Positions 25,896 to 34,888 of a stretch of DNA of 64,000 nt are shown here, piece by piece. Where the stretch lies: assembly GCF_947496985.1 (NCBI RefSeq), contig NZ_CANMEZ010000002.1:434001-498000 (forward strand), written 5' to 3'. The notes under the pieces are model-generated. The model saw nothing but the letters and a program-made list of their open reading frames with translations, did not search any database and had not been told where the DNA came from. The DNA comes from an uncultured Kordia sp. Lineage in GTDB: Bacteria > Bacteroidota > Bacteroidia > Flavobacteriales > Flavobacteriaceae. The stretch's first letter is position 1. The number at the start of each line of letters is the position of its first letter. Position numbers and translations under genes: made by a program.

Positions 25896-25974
25896 TTTTT
25901 AGATTACTTACACTGTTAGATCCAAGATCGATTTGCTGATAGAATATAGGCAGGTATATTTAAAAATGACATCT

Positions 25975-26008
25975 AAAAGTTCGGTAATTATTATCGAACT
26001 TTTTTTTG
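25975..26008 (+). terminator. Terminator of the SIMPL/vWA unit
   Basis: Stem AAAAGTTCG / CGAACTTTT (25975-25983 and 25995-26003), extended by four weaker pairs, is followed by a T run. Confidence 0.85.
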
Positions 26009-26123
26009 TTACCAAATTGACAAAGATGTTTATTACTTAGAACAGAATACAATAATCAGATATTAGATCACTGTGCTTTTAGAAGCTAGATTAGCTAAAA
26101 ACTATAAAGTACACTCAAAATAA

Positions 26124-26151
26124 AAAGGCTTGCAATAACTTGCAAGCCTTT
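26124..26151 (-). terminator. Terminator of porP
   Basis: A perfect 12-bp stem (AAAGGCTTGCAA / TTGCAAGCCTTT, loop TAAC) is followed on the minus strand by TTATTTTG, 22 bases after the PorP stop. Confidence 0.82.
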
Positions 26152-26173
26152 AATATATTATTTTGTATGTGTC

Positions 26174-27178
26174 TTAGTTAATTGCTGGACAGTTACAATC
26201 GTAAGGATCTCTTCTGTCTCCGAAGTCATATCCTAAAGTAATCTGGTGGAAACCTCCATTAGATAATACTAAAGAGTTTGCTTGGTATGAATACGTATAT
26301 GCAAACATAAACTTCTTATAATTTACACCAACAAATGGCGTAATGTATTGTAATTTTTGATTGTCTACTTGTGTTCCGTTTACAAATTCAGCTCCATCTA
26401 AACTTCTTCTGTATGACAAACCTCCCCAAATAGTTCCAAAGTCTACATCTTTATAAACTTTCATGTTTGCATCAATAGATGATTCTTGTGTTTCATCTGT
26501 ATATTGAAACATTACTGAAGGCTCATATTTCCAATCGCTATCATATCCGCCAAATACATATCCTGTAGATGCTAAATAACGACGTTGGTTTTGTGATTCA
26601 AATTGCTCAGAGAATAAATCTCTTTTTGTTGGCAATGCATTTTTGATTGTTAAATGCGCATAAAAGTCAAGGAAATAGTATGATGCCCCAAAATCTACAT
26701 TGAAATACGTAGCGTTTTGCTGAGTTCCAGAAATTATTGGATCAGGATTATTTATAATATCAAAACCTGTTTCATCTAATGTTCCTTGTGTAAATCCTGT
26801 ACTAATTCCAAAAGACAATTGATTTAAATCAACTCTGTTTCTCGATAGTAGTAAATGGTATGCAAAAGTTAAATATGCTCCTTGTTGTGAAAAATTACCA
26901 TTTGCATCGTTATATACAATAGCTCCAAATCCTACTTTATCTCCAACTCTGGTGTTGAAACTCAATGTTTGCAAAGAAGGTGCGTCTTCAACGTCAAACC
27001 ATTGTTGTCTTGCTGTTAATCTCAATTTAGCAGCTGAAGAAGCTCCGGCCATCGAAGGATGAATTAAATATAAATTATCCGAAAGGTAATCTGAATAAAC
27101 AGGAATTCCATCTTGAGAAAACGAACATTGCATTCCGAATGCGATGGCAACAATAGCTAAGTATTTTTTAAAATTCAT
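26174..27178 (-). CDS. PorP/SprF-family type IX secretion system membrane protein
   Basis: A 334-residue outer-membrane barrel protein with signal MNFKKYLAIVAIAFGMQCSFSQ. The PorP/SprF signature is at the start of the mature protein (YSDYLSDNLYLIHPSMAGAS, LRLTARQQWFDVEDAP), followed by a barrel with VGFGAIVYNDANGNFSQQGA and a final strand FHQITLGYDFG. PorP/SprF proteins interact with PorE-like proteins and are needed for secretion or surface attachment of particular T9SS cargo such as gliding adhesins. No adhesin gene is adjacent here. A 436-base regulatory gap lies upstream. Confidence 0.92.
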   Translation of the reverse strand: MNFKKYLAIVAIAFGMQCSFSQDGIPVYSDYLSDNLYLIHPSMAGASSAAKLRLTARQQWFDVEDAPSLQTLSFNTRVGDKVGFGAIVYNDANGNFSQQGAYLTFAYHLLLSRNRVDLNQLSFGISTGFTQGTLDETGFDIINNPDPIISGTQQNATYFNVDFGASYYFLDFYAHLTIKNALPTKRDLFSEQFESQNQRRYLASTGYVFGGYDSDWKYEPSVMFQYTDETQESSIDANMKVYKDVDFGTIWGGLSYRRSLDGAEFVNGTQVDNQKLQYITPFVGVNYKKFMFAYTYSYQANSLVLSNGGFHQITLGYDFGDRRDPYDCNCPAIN

Positions 27179-27350
27179 TAGTGTTTATCTTTTTGTGTAA
27201 AAAAGTGGCCGATATTTCTTTATTATATCGAACGCTTAATGCAACTTATTATTTGATAACGAGGCCTTTAAATATTGTGTTTCAATTAGTTGTATGCAAT
27301 ACTACCTTGAAATAGGTGTTTTTCACATTGTAAAATGTTACACATTTGGT

Positions 27351-27389
27351 CAAATATATAAATTATTTGATAAGAATGTAATTCTTATC
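27351..27389 (-). promoter_or_regulatory. Candidate porP promoter element with overlapping palindrome
   Basis: Minus-strand TATATTTG (27358-27351) fits the -7 element. The perfect inverted repeat GATAAGAAT-GTA-ATTCTTATC (27369-27389) covers the place where the -33 TTG should be, so it could be an operator for a repressor or activator. Confidence 0.4.
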
Positions 27390-27589
27390 TCAATTTATTA
27401 CTCAATGTTGGCACTAAGAATCTCATTTTAACAAAACGATTTTCTTTAACTCGCAATTTTCAGGCGTCAATTTATTAAAAACGCATTTATTTCTTAATTA
27501 TTTTAACATAAAAAATAAAATTATTTTAAAGTTAGCCCTAAACCTGCATAAATTCCTTTCATAGAGTTACACAATACAACGATTATGGT

Positions 27590-27597
27590 TACTTTTG
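27590..27597 (+). promoter_or_regulatory. Candidate -7 element of nifU
   Basis: TACTTTTG matches TAnnTTTG and lies 17 bases before the ATG; TTA rather than TTG is found 20 bases upstream of it (27567-27569). Confidence 0.55.
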
Positions 27598-27614
27598 TAA
27601 AAAAATAAAAACCC

Positions 27615-28520
27615 ATGAGTGGTATTACAATACGTATAGAGAAAACAAGTAATCCTGCAATTATAAAGTTTGAAGCAAGCACGTTTTTAACAAGACACAG
27701 CAGTTATGAGTTTAAAAATATAGATGACGCAAAAGATTCTCCCCTAGCACAACAATTATTTTATCTTCCATTTGTAAAAACAATCTTTATTTCTGGAAAT
27801 TTTATTGCTATTGAACGTTACAACATTGTAACCTGGGAAGATGTACAAACTGAAGTTGCCGAACAGATTGAAACATACATTAATGAAGGAAAAGAAGTAA
27901 TCAGTGAATCCGCAACTCCTAAAAAAGTTGTTCCGGTTACCGTATATGCTGAAAGTACACCAAACCCAACAGTAATGAAGTTTGTTGCCAATAAGAAAAT
28001 TATTGATCGCATGTTAGAGTTTAAAAGCATTGACGACACAAAATATGCACCGTTAGCGCAATCATTATTTCATTTTCCATTTGTTAAAGAGATTTTTCTT
28101 GATAAAAACTACATTTCTATCACTAAATATGATATGGTAGAATGGAATGATATTGTGATGGAAATTCGCGAATTCATTCGTAATTATATTCAAGAAGGAA
28201 AAGAAGTAGTTTCAAAAGATATTCCTGCTGAACAGAAAGAACAGATTGAATTGTCTGAAGAAAGTTTTGAAGCTTTGGATGATATTTCTAAAGAAATTGT
28301 AAATATTTTAGAAGAATATATCAAGCCTGCTGTAGCAAGTGACGGTGGAAATATTATGTTTGATTCATATGATCCAAATTCTAAAGTTGTAAAGGTGGTA
28401 TTACAAGGCGCTTGTAGTGGATGCCCATCATCAACAATGACTTTAAAAAGTGGTATTGAAAACACTTTAAAAAATCTATTAAAAGGTCATGTAAACGAAG
28501 TAGTTGCTATTAATGGCTAA
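27615..28520 (+). CDS. NifU-family iron-sulfur scaffold with duplicated Nfu N-terminal domain
   Basis: A 301-residue Fe-S cluster carrier. Two copies of the Nfu_N domain are seen: residues 3-93 (EKTSNPAIIKFEA, SPLAQQLFYLPFVKTIFISG, EGKEVI) and about 110-200 (ESTPNPTVMKFVA, APLAQSLFHFPFVKEIFLD, EGKEVV). The C-terminal NifU domain has the cluster-binding C267-x-x-C270 in GACSGCPSSTMTL. The NifU domain assembles a 4Fe-4S cluster between two monomers and passes it to target proteins. The duplication of the N-domain is clear at the protein level. It is a single gene followed by dodecin. Confidence 0.94.
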   Translation: MSGITIRIEKTSNPAIIKFEASTFLTRHSSYEFKNIDDAKDSPLAQQLFYLPFVKTIFISGNFIAIERYNIVTWEDVQTEVAEQIETYINEGKEVISESATPKKVVPVTVYAESTPNPTVMKFVANKKIIDRMLEFKSIDDTKYAPLAQSLFHFPFVKEIFLDKNYISITKYDMVEWNDIVMEIREFIRNYIQEGKEVVSKDIPAEQKEQIELSEESFEALDDISKEIVNILEEYIKPAVASDGGNIMFDSYDPNSKVVKVVLQGACSGCPSSTMTLKSGIENTLKNLLKGHVNEVVAING

Positions 28521-28598
28521 ATTCCAACTTTTATTATTGAAAGAATTACCGTAGTTTTAGAGAACTAAATTATTATGTAACCTTTAAATAACGGTATT

Positions 28599-28799
28599 AT
28601 GGCAATATTGAAAGTAATTGAAGTTCTGTCGAACTCAAAGAAAAGTTGGGAAGATGCAACAGCAAAAGCTGTGAAACAAGCATCTAAGTCGGTAAAAAAT
28701 ATTAGATCTGTATATGTACAAGATCAAAGTGCTATTGTTCAAGATGGCGCTGTTGTTGAATACAGAGTAAATCTAAAACTTACCTTTGAAGTAAAATAA
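28599..28799 (+). CDS. Dodecin family flavin-binding protein
   Basis: A 66-residue protein matching dodecins in length and pattern: KVIEVLSNSKKSWEDATAKA, followed by KNIRSVYVQDQSA and a final strand VEYRVNLKLTFEVK. Dodecins form hollow 12-mers that store or buffer flavins in the cytoplasm. The gene starts 78 bases after nifU and ends before a terminator. Confidence 0.93.
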   Translation: MAILKVIEVLSNSKKSWEDATAKAVKQASKSVKNIRSVYVQDQSAIVQDGAVVEYRVNLKLTFEVK

Positions 28800-28822
28800 A
28801 ACATTTTTAGCCTATCATATAG

Positions 28823-28858
28823 AAAAGCGTTGTCAGTATTTGGCAATGCTTTTTTTTA
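28823..28858 (+). terminator. Terminator of dodecin
   Basis: Stem AAAAGCGTTG with CAATGCTTTT (one G-T pair) and a T run, 23 bases after the stop codon. Confidence 0.75.
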
Positions 28859-28887
28859 TACTTATAGTTTTTTCATACCTTCCACAT

Positions 28888-29256
28888 ATGAAAATCTTAC
28901 TAACCATTTTAATTGCGCTTGTCGCGATAGAACACGTTTACATTTTATATATAGAAATGTTTTTATGGACACAACCAAAAGGCATGAAAACATTCGGATT
29001 GAAATCGAAAGAGTTTGCCGAAGAAACCAAAACACTTGCTGCAAATCAAGGGTTGTACAATGGCTTTTTGGCCGCTGGCTTGTTTTGGTCTTTATATACA
29101 GGTGACCTTTCTGTAAGTCTATTTTTTATTATTTGTGTATGCGTTGCAGCCTTGTACGGCGCATATTCTACAAAAAGTAATCGTATTTTAATTGTTCAAG
29201 GAACACCTGCATTTATAACACTTGCTGCGTTGTTAATTAATCGATTTTTTATGTAG
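28888..29256 (+). CDS. DUF1304 family membrane protein
   Basis: A 122-residue protein. The ATG of MKILLTILIALVAIEH was chosen since the family starts there; the longer frame would overlap the dodecin terminator. It has about four membrane helices. Family motifs are VAIEHVYILYIEMFLW, KTFGLKSKEF and NQGLYNGFLAAGLFW. The function of the family is not known. It is a single gene between terminators and mscS. Confidence 0.9.
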   Translation: MKILLTILIALVAIEHVYILYIEMFLWTQPKGMKTFGLKSKEFAEETKTLAANQGLYNGFLAAGLFWSLYTGDLSVSLFFIICVCVAALYGAYSTKSNRILIVQGTPAFITLAALLINRFFM

Positions 29257-29313
29257 TTTACAGAAACTATATATTTTCACATTTTTATTTCATTCAACAA
29301 TGATTTGATTCTC

Positions 29314-29321
29314 TATTTTTG
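29314..29321 (+). promoter_or_regulatory. Candidate -7 element of mscS
   Basis: TATTTTTG matches TAnnTTTG, 25 bases before the mscS ATG. No TTG at the usual distance. Confidence 0.45.
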
Positions 29322-29346
29322 TTTAAAATTAAAAATCTAAAAAATT

Positions 29347-30183
29347 ATGCAAATTAATGCTACAGAAGTAGTCACGGAAAAAGACTGGATTACACAATTA
29401 AAAGACATTGTAATTGATTACGCTCCAAAAATAGTAGCTGCTTTGGTTATTTTAATTGTTGGACTATTTGTCATCAACATGATTGTACGATTGGCAAAGC
29501 GCATCATGAAGAAACGAGGAATTGATGCTACTTTACAAAAGTTCTTAGGCAACTTGTTGAGTTGGACACTCAAAATTTTATTATTTGTGGTTGTAGCATC
29601 TAAATTAGGTGTAGAAACTACTTCGTTTGCTGCTGTTATTGGTGCCGCTGGTTTAGCAATTGGACTTGCTTTACAAGGTTCGTTATCAAACTTTGCGGGT
29701 GGTGTTTTAATTATGATTTTTAAACCTTATAAAATTGGAGATCTTATTGAAGCACAAGGTGTTCTTGGTGTTGTAAAAGAAATTCAAATTTTCACAACGC
29801 ACTTAAACACACCAACAAATAAATTAGCCATTTTACCAAACGGTGCCGTTTCTAATGGTAATATTGTTAATTATTCTGCTGAAGGAAAATTAAGAGTTGA
29901 CCACGTAATTGGTGTTTCATACGACGCAGATATTAAACAAACTAAAGATGTTTTGATGGACGTTTTAACTTCACATCCTAAAGTTTTAAAAGATCCTGCT
30001 CCTACGGTTAACGTATCTGAATTAGCAGATAGCTCTGTGAATTTTGCTGTACGTCCTTGGGCAAATGTTGCAGATTATTGGGATGTATATTTTGATGTTT
30101 TGGAGAATACTAAAATTGCACTAGACAAAGCTGGAATTGAAATTCCTTACCCACATGCTGTTGAAATACAGAAAAAAGAGTAA
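29347..30183 (+). CDS. mscS: Small-conductance mechanosensitive channel (MscS family)
   Basis: A 278-residue inner-membrane channel that opens on osmotic downshock. It has three N-terminal helices (IVAALVILIVGLFVINMIV, LLSWTLKILLFVVVASKLG, and the pore helix FAAVIGAAGLAIGLALQGSL) followed by the beta domain FAGGVLIMIFKPYKIGD and the C-terminal alpha/beta domain. The Gly/Ala packing pattern of the pore helix and the length are those of E. coli MscS-type channels. Confidence 0.95.
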   Translation: MQINATEVVTEKDWITQLKDIVIDYAPKIVAALVILIVGLFVINMIVRLAKRIMKKRGIDATLQKFLGNLLSWTLKILLFVVVASKLGVETTSFAAVIGAAGLAIGLALQGSLSNFAGGVLIMIFKPYKIGDLIEAQGVLGVVKEIQIFTTHLNTPTNKLAILPNGAVSNGNIVNYSAEGKLRVDHVIGVSYDADIKQTKDVLMDVLTSHPKVLKDPAPTVNVSELADSSVNFAVRPWANVADYWDVYFDVLENTKIALDKAGIEIPYPHAVEIQKKE

Positions 30184-30207
30184 TCTTTTTGAATTATATA
30201 AGTCAAG

Positions 30208-30243
30208 AAAAAGCCTGAAACGTACTAGTTTCAGGCTTTTTTT
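30208..30243 (+). terminator. Terminator of mscS overlapping the end of tsaB
   Basis: A perfect 14-bp stem (AAAAAGCCTGAAAC / GTTTCAGGCTTTTT, loop GTACTA) follows mscS. Its last two bases lie in the stop codon of the convergent tsaB. Confidence 0.88.
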
Positions 30244-30919
30244 ATTTCTTTTTTGGTTTTGTAACTACAAAATCTTTCAAGTAATACGGTTCAAAGTAAG
30301 CCACATCTTCAGTTTCGTTTTTATGATGTTTATCTATTCCAAGTGAAATCATGTGTTTGGCAGATGGGAAATATATTTCATCAAAGAAAACCGCATTTTC
30401 ATGTGTAATAACGTCTTTGCATTTTTCAGCACCATTTCCAACAAAATAAACTTTTCCCTGCGCTAAATACGCTGCAAACGAATCTTCTGCAATGATTTCT
30501 GCTTTCGTTTCTCTCACTTGCTCATATGACGTATTAAACACTGCTGCATATACTTCCATTCGGCGTGCATCAAGTAATGAGATGATGACACCTTCTGTAA
30601 TGTTGATTGATTGTGCTAAGATGTCAAGCGTTTCAATCGCAATCAATGATATATCTGATGCAAAACACAATCCTTTTGCCGTAGAAACACCAATACGCAA
30701 TCCAGTATACGATCCTGGCCCTTTTCCAACAACAACAGCATCTAAGTCATTTGGTGTTATTTTCGCTGTCTCACACGCTTCTTTAATGAATACATGTAAC
30801 TTTTCTGAATGTGAATAGTTTTTATCATTTTCTTCCTTGAAATATAAAATTTCTTCATCATCCGCAATACAAACCGAACAGTTTGTTGTTGCTGTTTCTA
30901 TATACAATCGTAATGCCAT
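30242..30919 (-). CDS. tsaB: tRNA threonylcarbamoyladenosine biosynthesis protein TsaB
   Basis: A 225-residue protein of the ASKHA fold that works with TsaD and TsaE to make t6A37 on tRNAs decoding ANN codons. Motifs: LYIETATTNCSVCIADD at the N-terminus, YSHSEKLHVFI, and VVGKGPGSYTGLRIGVSTAKGLCF in the centre. It is single, has its own promoter and converges on mscS. Confidence 0.94.
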   Translation of the reverse strand: MALRLYIETATTNCSVCIADDEEILYFKEENDKNYSHSEKLHVFIKEACETAKITPNDLDAVVVGKGPGSYTGLRIGVSTAKGLCFASDISLIAIETLDILAQSINITEGVIISLLDARRMEVYAAVFNTSYEQVRETKAEIIAEDSFAAYLAQGKVYFVGNGAEKCKDVITHENAVFFDEIYFPSAKHMISLGIDKHHKNETEDVAYFEPYYLKDFVVTKPKKK

Positions 30920-30939
30920 GTAATTTCAAGTATTTTATA

Positions 30940-30970
30940 CAAAAGTAAAGTGTATTGTTTCGTATAACAA
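30940..30970 (-). promoter_or_regulatory. Promoter of tsaB
   Basis: Minus strand TTG (30970-30968), 20 bases, TACTTTTG (30947-30940), 20 bases before the tsaB ATG. Identical -7 element and spacing to the tig promoter. Confidence 0.75.
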
Positions 30971-30983
30971 GCCTTAAACTAAA

Positions 30984-31018
30984 AAAAGCATCAACCTTTT
31001 GAAAGTGTTGATGCTTTT
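30984..31018 (-). terminator. Terminator of the efflux operon
   Basis: A perfect 12-bp stem (AAAAGCATCAAC / GTTGATGCTTTT) is followed on the minus strand by a T run, 21 bases after the TolC-like stop. Confidence 0.85.
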
Positions 31019-31039
31019 GTGTGTATTATGTAATCTCTT

Positions 31040-32368
31040 TTATAGATTCGTCAATGGAAGTCCAAAGTAGAATTCTAAGATTTTTAATCTAAAGATATAG
31101 TCAAATTTAGTTCTAACCACGTCAGATTCTGCAGACTCTAAACGCTGTTGTGATTGACTAAAGTCAAATGAATTCATCATTCCTTCACTAAAACGTTCTG
31201 TTGAGTTTCTGTGTGCTTCTCTACGTGATGTTAACGTTTTCTCCGAAGCTTCATATGCTTTTAAAGCACCTTTTGCATCATTGTACGCTTGGTTTACTGT
31301 AGATTCTAAATTGATTTTTGTTTGTTCTAAATTGAATTTAGTTCTTTCAATATTAACAATGTTTCGTCTTATATTGTTTCGTGTTCTAAATCCATTTAAG
31401 ATTGGAATGTTTAAACTCAATCCGAATGAGTGACCTTTGTTATCAGAGACCTGATCAAAGAATGGTGCTGGACTAAATAATTCCGTTTGGAAATATCTTG
31501 TATTGAATCCGTAGAAACCTGAAAGGCTTGGATACCTAGCTCCTTTTGCAATCTTTAAATCATATTCTGCCAATTCAATATTTGATTGTGCAATTTTCAC
31601 ATCATTTCTAACATCTAATGACTTCTCATAAATTTGCTTTGGCGTGTTATTCATGATTGTTGTTGCAGGAACCATATAATCACCATCAGCAATATCAAAG
31701 TTTTCGTAATCTGTAATTAATAATAATTGTGCTAAAGAAATTTTAGAGAAGCGTAACGCATTTTCAGCATTGATTATTTGCTGTTCTTGCGTTGCCGCAG
31801 TTGCTTCAATTTCCAATAAATCACCTCTAGCTACAACACCTTCTTTTACTAATTCTTTGGTACGATTTAATTGTTCTTGTGTTACATCATACTGAGCTTG
31901 ATTTACTTTTAAGAATTCTTTATTGAAAAGAACTTGTAAAAACGCTTGTACTACTTGTAATGAAGTATTGTCTTTGATATCATCTATTTGATATTGATTT
32001 GCCAACAATGCAAGATTTGCCCTGTGTAAACGATTTATATTTTGCAATCCATTATATATAGTAATGTTTGCATTTAATCCTCCACTAGAACTTTGCGTAG
32101 TTGCCGTAACGTTTTGACCTGTTACTGGGTTTGGGTTCAAACCAATATTCCACGAATGCGAAGCAGATGCACTTAATGTAGGTAAAAATGCTCCTTTTGC
32201 ATCACTCTTGTTCAACTCAGCATCTTGTCTATTTAATTGCGCTTGCTTTATCGCAATATTATTTTCTAATGCGTAATCAACACACTCTTTTAAGGTCCAT
32301 TTCTTTTGCGCGTTTACCGCAGTAATAGAACCTGTGATTAGTAATATATATATTAAAACTTTTTTCAT
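31040..32368 (-). CDS. TolC-family outer membrane efflux protein
   Basis: A 442-residue outer-membrane channel, signal MKKVLIYILLITGSITAVNAQ. It carries two OEP repeats with long helices (WTLKECVDYALENNIAIKQA, ANITIYNGLQNINRL, VNQAQYDVTQEQLNRTKELV and LSLNIPILNGFRTRNNIRR). It is the last gene of a minus-strand operon: ABC ATPase, two permeases, adaptor, TolC. Together these resemble the MacAB-TolC exporter, which moves substrates from the periplasm outward. The substrate is unknown. Confidence 0.94.
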   Translation of the reverse strand: MKKVLIYILLITGSITAVNAQKKWTLKECVDYALENNIAIKQAQLNRQDAELNKSDAKGAFLPTLSASASHSWNIGLNPNPVTGQNVTATTQSSSGGLNANITIYNGLQNINRLHRANLALLANQYQIDDIKDNTSLQVVQAFLQVLFNKEFLKVNQAQYDVTQEQLNRTKELVKEGVVARGDLLEIEATAATQEQQIINAENALRFSKISLAQLLLITDYENFDIADGDYMVPATTIMNNTPKQIYEKSLDVRNDVKIAQSNIELAEYDLKIAKGARYPSLSGFYGFNTRYFQTELFSPAPFFDQVSDNKGHSFGLSLNIPILNGFRTRNNIRRNIVNIERTKFNLEQTKINLESTVNQAYNDAKGALKAYEASEKTLTSRREAHRNSTERFSEGMMNSFDFSQSQQRLESAESDVVRTKFDYIFRLKILEFYFGLPLTNL

Positions 32369-32395
32369 GCTTGTTTCTGTTAATGTATTTTTTTG

Positions 32396-33562
32396 TTAAT
32401 CATTTGATTCGTCTTCTTCGCTATCATCATTTTCTTCGCCTTCAGTCGCTTCAGCTTCTTCTTTTTTGACAGCTTTTACGTTCCAAACTTTTATTTCATC
32501 TCCTTCTTCAATTCCTGAAAGAATTTCGATGTTTTTTCCATCAGAGATTCCAAGCTCTATGTATTTTCTTTCAAACTCTTGGTCACCACCAGTTTTGATT
32601 TCTACATATGGCTTGTCATCGTTTCTAGCATCAAAGCGCAATAACGCTTCGTCTATTACTAATACATTTTCCTTTTTTTCTAATTCAATTGAAGCATTTG
32701 CACTGTATCCTGCTCTGATAAAAAAGTCATCATCTAGTGCAACATCTGCTTTTATTTTAAATTGAACTGCTCCACTTTCTTCTACACCTTTTGGCGCTAC
32801 AAATGTAAGTTTTGCATCAAATTCTTTGTCTTCAATAGCTCCTAAACTCACTTTTAGTTCAGAGTTAGGTTTTAGTTTTCCAACTTCCGCTTCATCAACT
32901 TTTCCTTCGAAAATCATTTTTCCAAGATCGGCAATCGTTGCAATACTTGTTCCTGCATTGAACGTGTTACTTTCAATTACTTGATCTCCTTCTTTTACAG
33001 GAATTACCAAAATTGTACCAGAAACAGTCGCTCTAATATTAGTATTGGCTGATGAACCTCCTACAGAACCTTTTTTGATAATTTGCAAATCACTTTGCGC
33101 ATTTCTTAGGTTTTGTTTTGCTTGGTTATATGACAGCTGTGCATTTTCAAATTCTTGTGAAGAAATGATGCCTTTATCAAAAAGTGTTTTATTTCTATCA
33201 AAAATAATCTTTGAGTTATCTAGTACAATTTGTAGGTTTTTGATTCCATTTTTTGCACTATTCAATGATTGTTCATTTGGCACTACTTTGATTCTAGCAA
33301 TTAAATCACCAGTTTGGATTTTATCACCTTCTTCTACATACATTTTTTCAATGATTCCAGAAATCTGAGGTTTAATTTCTACTTCGTCTTCTGGAATTAC
33401 TGTTCCAGCAGCTACTGTTTTTCTAACAATTGAAGTTCTAAACGGTTTCTCTGTTTCGAATACTTCAACACTTGTTTCGTTTGATGAAATAAAGTAACCT
33501 GCAGCGGCAACTATTGCTACAACAAATATGAATAGGAATAGTATTAATAAAAATTTTTTCAT
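32396..33562 (-). CDS. Efflux periplasmic adaptor subunit (MacA/HlyD-like)
   Basis: A 388-residue membrane-fusion protein with an N-terminal anchor (LLILFLFIFVVAIVAAAGYF). Then come the lipoyl half motifs (VEIKPQISGIIEKMYVEEGD and IRATVSGTILVIPVKEGDQV) flanking a coiled-coil hairpin (NQAKQNLRNAQSDLQ), and beta-barrel and membrane-proximal domains (LGISDGKNIEILSGIEEGDEI). The C-terminus is very acidic. It bridges the inner-membrane ABC permeases and the TolC-like channel, whose gene starts 27 bases downstream. Confidence 0.93.
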   Translation of the reverse strand: MKKFLLILFLFIFVVAIVAAAGYFISSNETSVEVFETEKPFRTSIVRKTVAAGTVIPEDEVEIKPQISGIIEKMYVEEGDKIQTGDLIARIKVVPNEQSLNSAKNGIKNLQIVLDNSKIIFDRNKTLFDKGIISSQEFENAQLSYNQAKQNLRNAQSDLQIIKKGSVGGSSANTNIRATVSGTILVIPVKEGDQVIESNTFNAGTSIATIADLGKMIFEGKVDEAEVGKLKPNSELKVSLGAIEDKEFDAKLTFVAPKGVEESGAVQFKIKADVALDDDFFIRAGYSANASIELEKKENVLVIDEALLRFDARNDDKPYVEIKTGGDQEFERKYIELGISDGKNIEILSGIEEGDEIKVWNVKAVKKEEAEATEGEENDDSEEDESND

Positions 33563-33607
33563 TTTTTTGGTTCTTAAATTATAATTTGATATTGACTGAT
33601 GTTATGG

Positions 33608-34870
33608 TTATTCTTCTCTTAATGCTTCAATAGGTCTGACACTAACTGCACGTTGTGCTGGTATAAGCCCAATAAGTGAGCCTAGTGTTATCATTATTAG
33701 CAATGCCATTCCTATGTATTGTATACTTACCGTTGGATTTAGAAATGGAAAATCGTCTAAATTTTGTGTAATTGAATTAATAAGTCTTAAAGAAACACCT
33801 CCTGTAGTGATTCCTAAAGTTCCTGCTAATAAAGTTAAAAAGACAGATTCTAATATGATTTGACCACGAATTTCTCCTGGTGTTGCTCCCAAAGCCCTAC
33901 GAATTCCAATTTCTTTGGTTCGTTCTTTTACTGTAATAAGTAAGATATTTCCAATGGCAATAACTCCTGCTAATATGGTTGCTATACCTACTACAAGTGC
34001 TGTAAATTTTAATCCTTTTACAAATCCTGTGATTTTCCCAAACATTTCTCCAAAGTTGGCTGAACCAAATGCTCGCTCATCATCAGGATGTACAGAGTAT
34101 CTTCTTTTTAGCAATGCTTTTACTTTTGTTTCTACTTGTACAATGTCTTCATCTGGATAACCAGCAATCACCATCCAACTGATACGATTTCCTGAATTGT
34201 ATACTTTTTTGAATGTTGTAAATGGAATAAAAACGGAATCATCACCTTCAAAGAAGTCCGTAGTATTTTCTTTGTAAACTCCAACTACTTGAAAGTATAC
34301 GTTACTAATTTTTATGTATTGTCCTATTGGGTCTTCATCTTTGTCGAATAGTTCTGTTAGAACACGTTCTCCTATCACACATATTTTTCGATTTTCATCA
34401 ATGTCTTTCTGGTTTAGAAAACGTCCCTTTCTTATTTTCTTTCTCGCAATTTTATCTATAATTGGATAATCTCCAAAAACTTTATAGCTTCCTGATTTTG
34501 TATCATTAACAACTAATGGTGCCGCTCCTCCAAAAACACCTCTTGCATTACGTGGTGCAACAAAATCGACTCCTTCAATTTGATTTGCAATTCTGTCCGT
34601 ATCACTTAATTCTAATCGAATACTTCTATTTCTATTGAATCCACCATGTGGCATTCCCGTTTGTTGTCCCCAAAGAAATATACTGTTGGTTGCCATGCCT
34701 TTAAAGGCATTGTCAAATCCATTTTCCATTCCTTTTGCAGCTCCTTGAAGTACAATGAAGAGTAAGATTCCCCAGAATACACCAATGATCGTAATTGCCG
34801 TTCGCATTTTGTTTTTGCGAATTGCGCCGAATATTTCTTGCCAAGTATCTCGTGTGAATATAAATTTCAT
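33608..34870 (-). CDS. MacB-type ABC transporter permease
   Basis: A 420-residue permease with an N-terminal helix (MRTAITIIGVFWGILLFIVL), a periplasmic MacB_PCD-like domain and three C-terminal helices with the FtsX signature (ERTKEIGIRRALGATPGEI, IGLIPAQRAVSVRPIEALR). No ATPase domain is fused, unlike E. coli MacB. It is 18 bases downstream of a homologous permease gene, so the two may form a heterodimer. Confidence 0.92.
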   Translation of the reverse strand: MKFIFTRDTWQEIFGAIRKNKMRTAITIIGVFWGILLFIVLQGAAKGMENGFDNAFKGMATNSIFLWGQQTGMPHGGFNRNRSIRLELSDTDRIANQIEGVDFVAPRNARGVFGGAAPLVVNDTKSGSYKVFGDYPIIDKIARKKIRKGRFLNQKDIDENRKICVIGERVLTELFDKDEDPIGQYIKISNVYFQVVGVYKENTTDFFEGDDSVFIPFTTFKKVYNSGNRISWMVIAGYPDEDIVQVETKVKALLKRRYSVHPDDERAFGSANFGEMFGKITGFVKGLKFTALVVGIATILAGVIAIGNILLITVKERTKEIGIRRALGATPGEIRGQIILESVFLTLLAGTLGITTGGVSLRLINSITQNLDDFPFLNPTVSIQYIGMALLIMITLGSLIGLIPAQRAVSVRPIEALREE

Positions 34871-34888
34871 CTGTGTTGTCTTTTCATG

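Larger units (their letters stand above)
27179..27614. other. Long divergent intergenic region between porP and nifU
   Basis: The gap of 436 bases between divergent porP and nifU holds no gene I can support. It contains a TAnnTTTG element and palindrome for porP (27351-27389) and a TACTTTTG element for nifU (27590-27597). The porP transcript from that element would carry an untranslated leader of about 170 bases. Confidence 0.5.
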
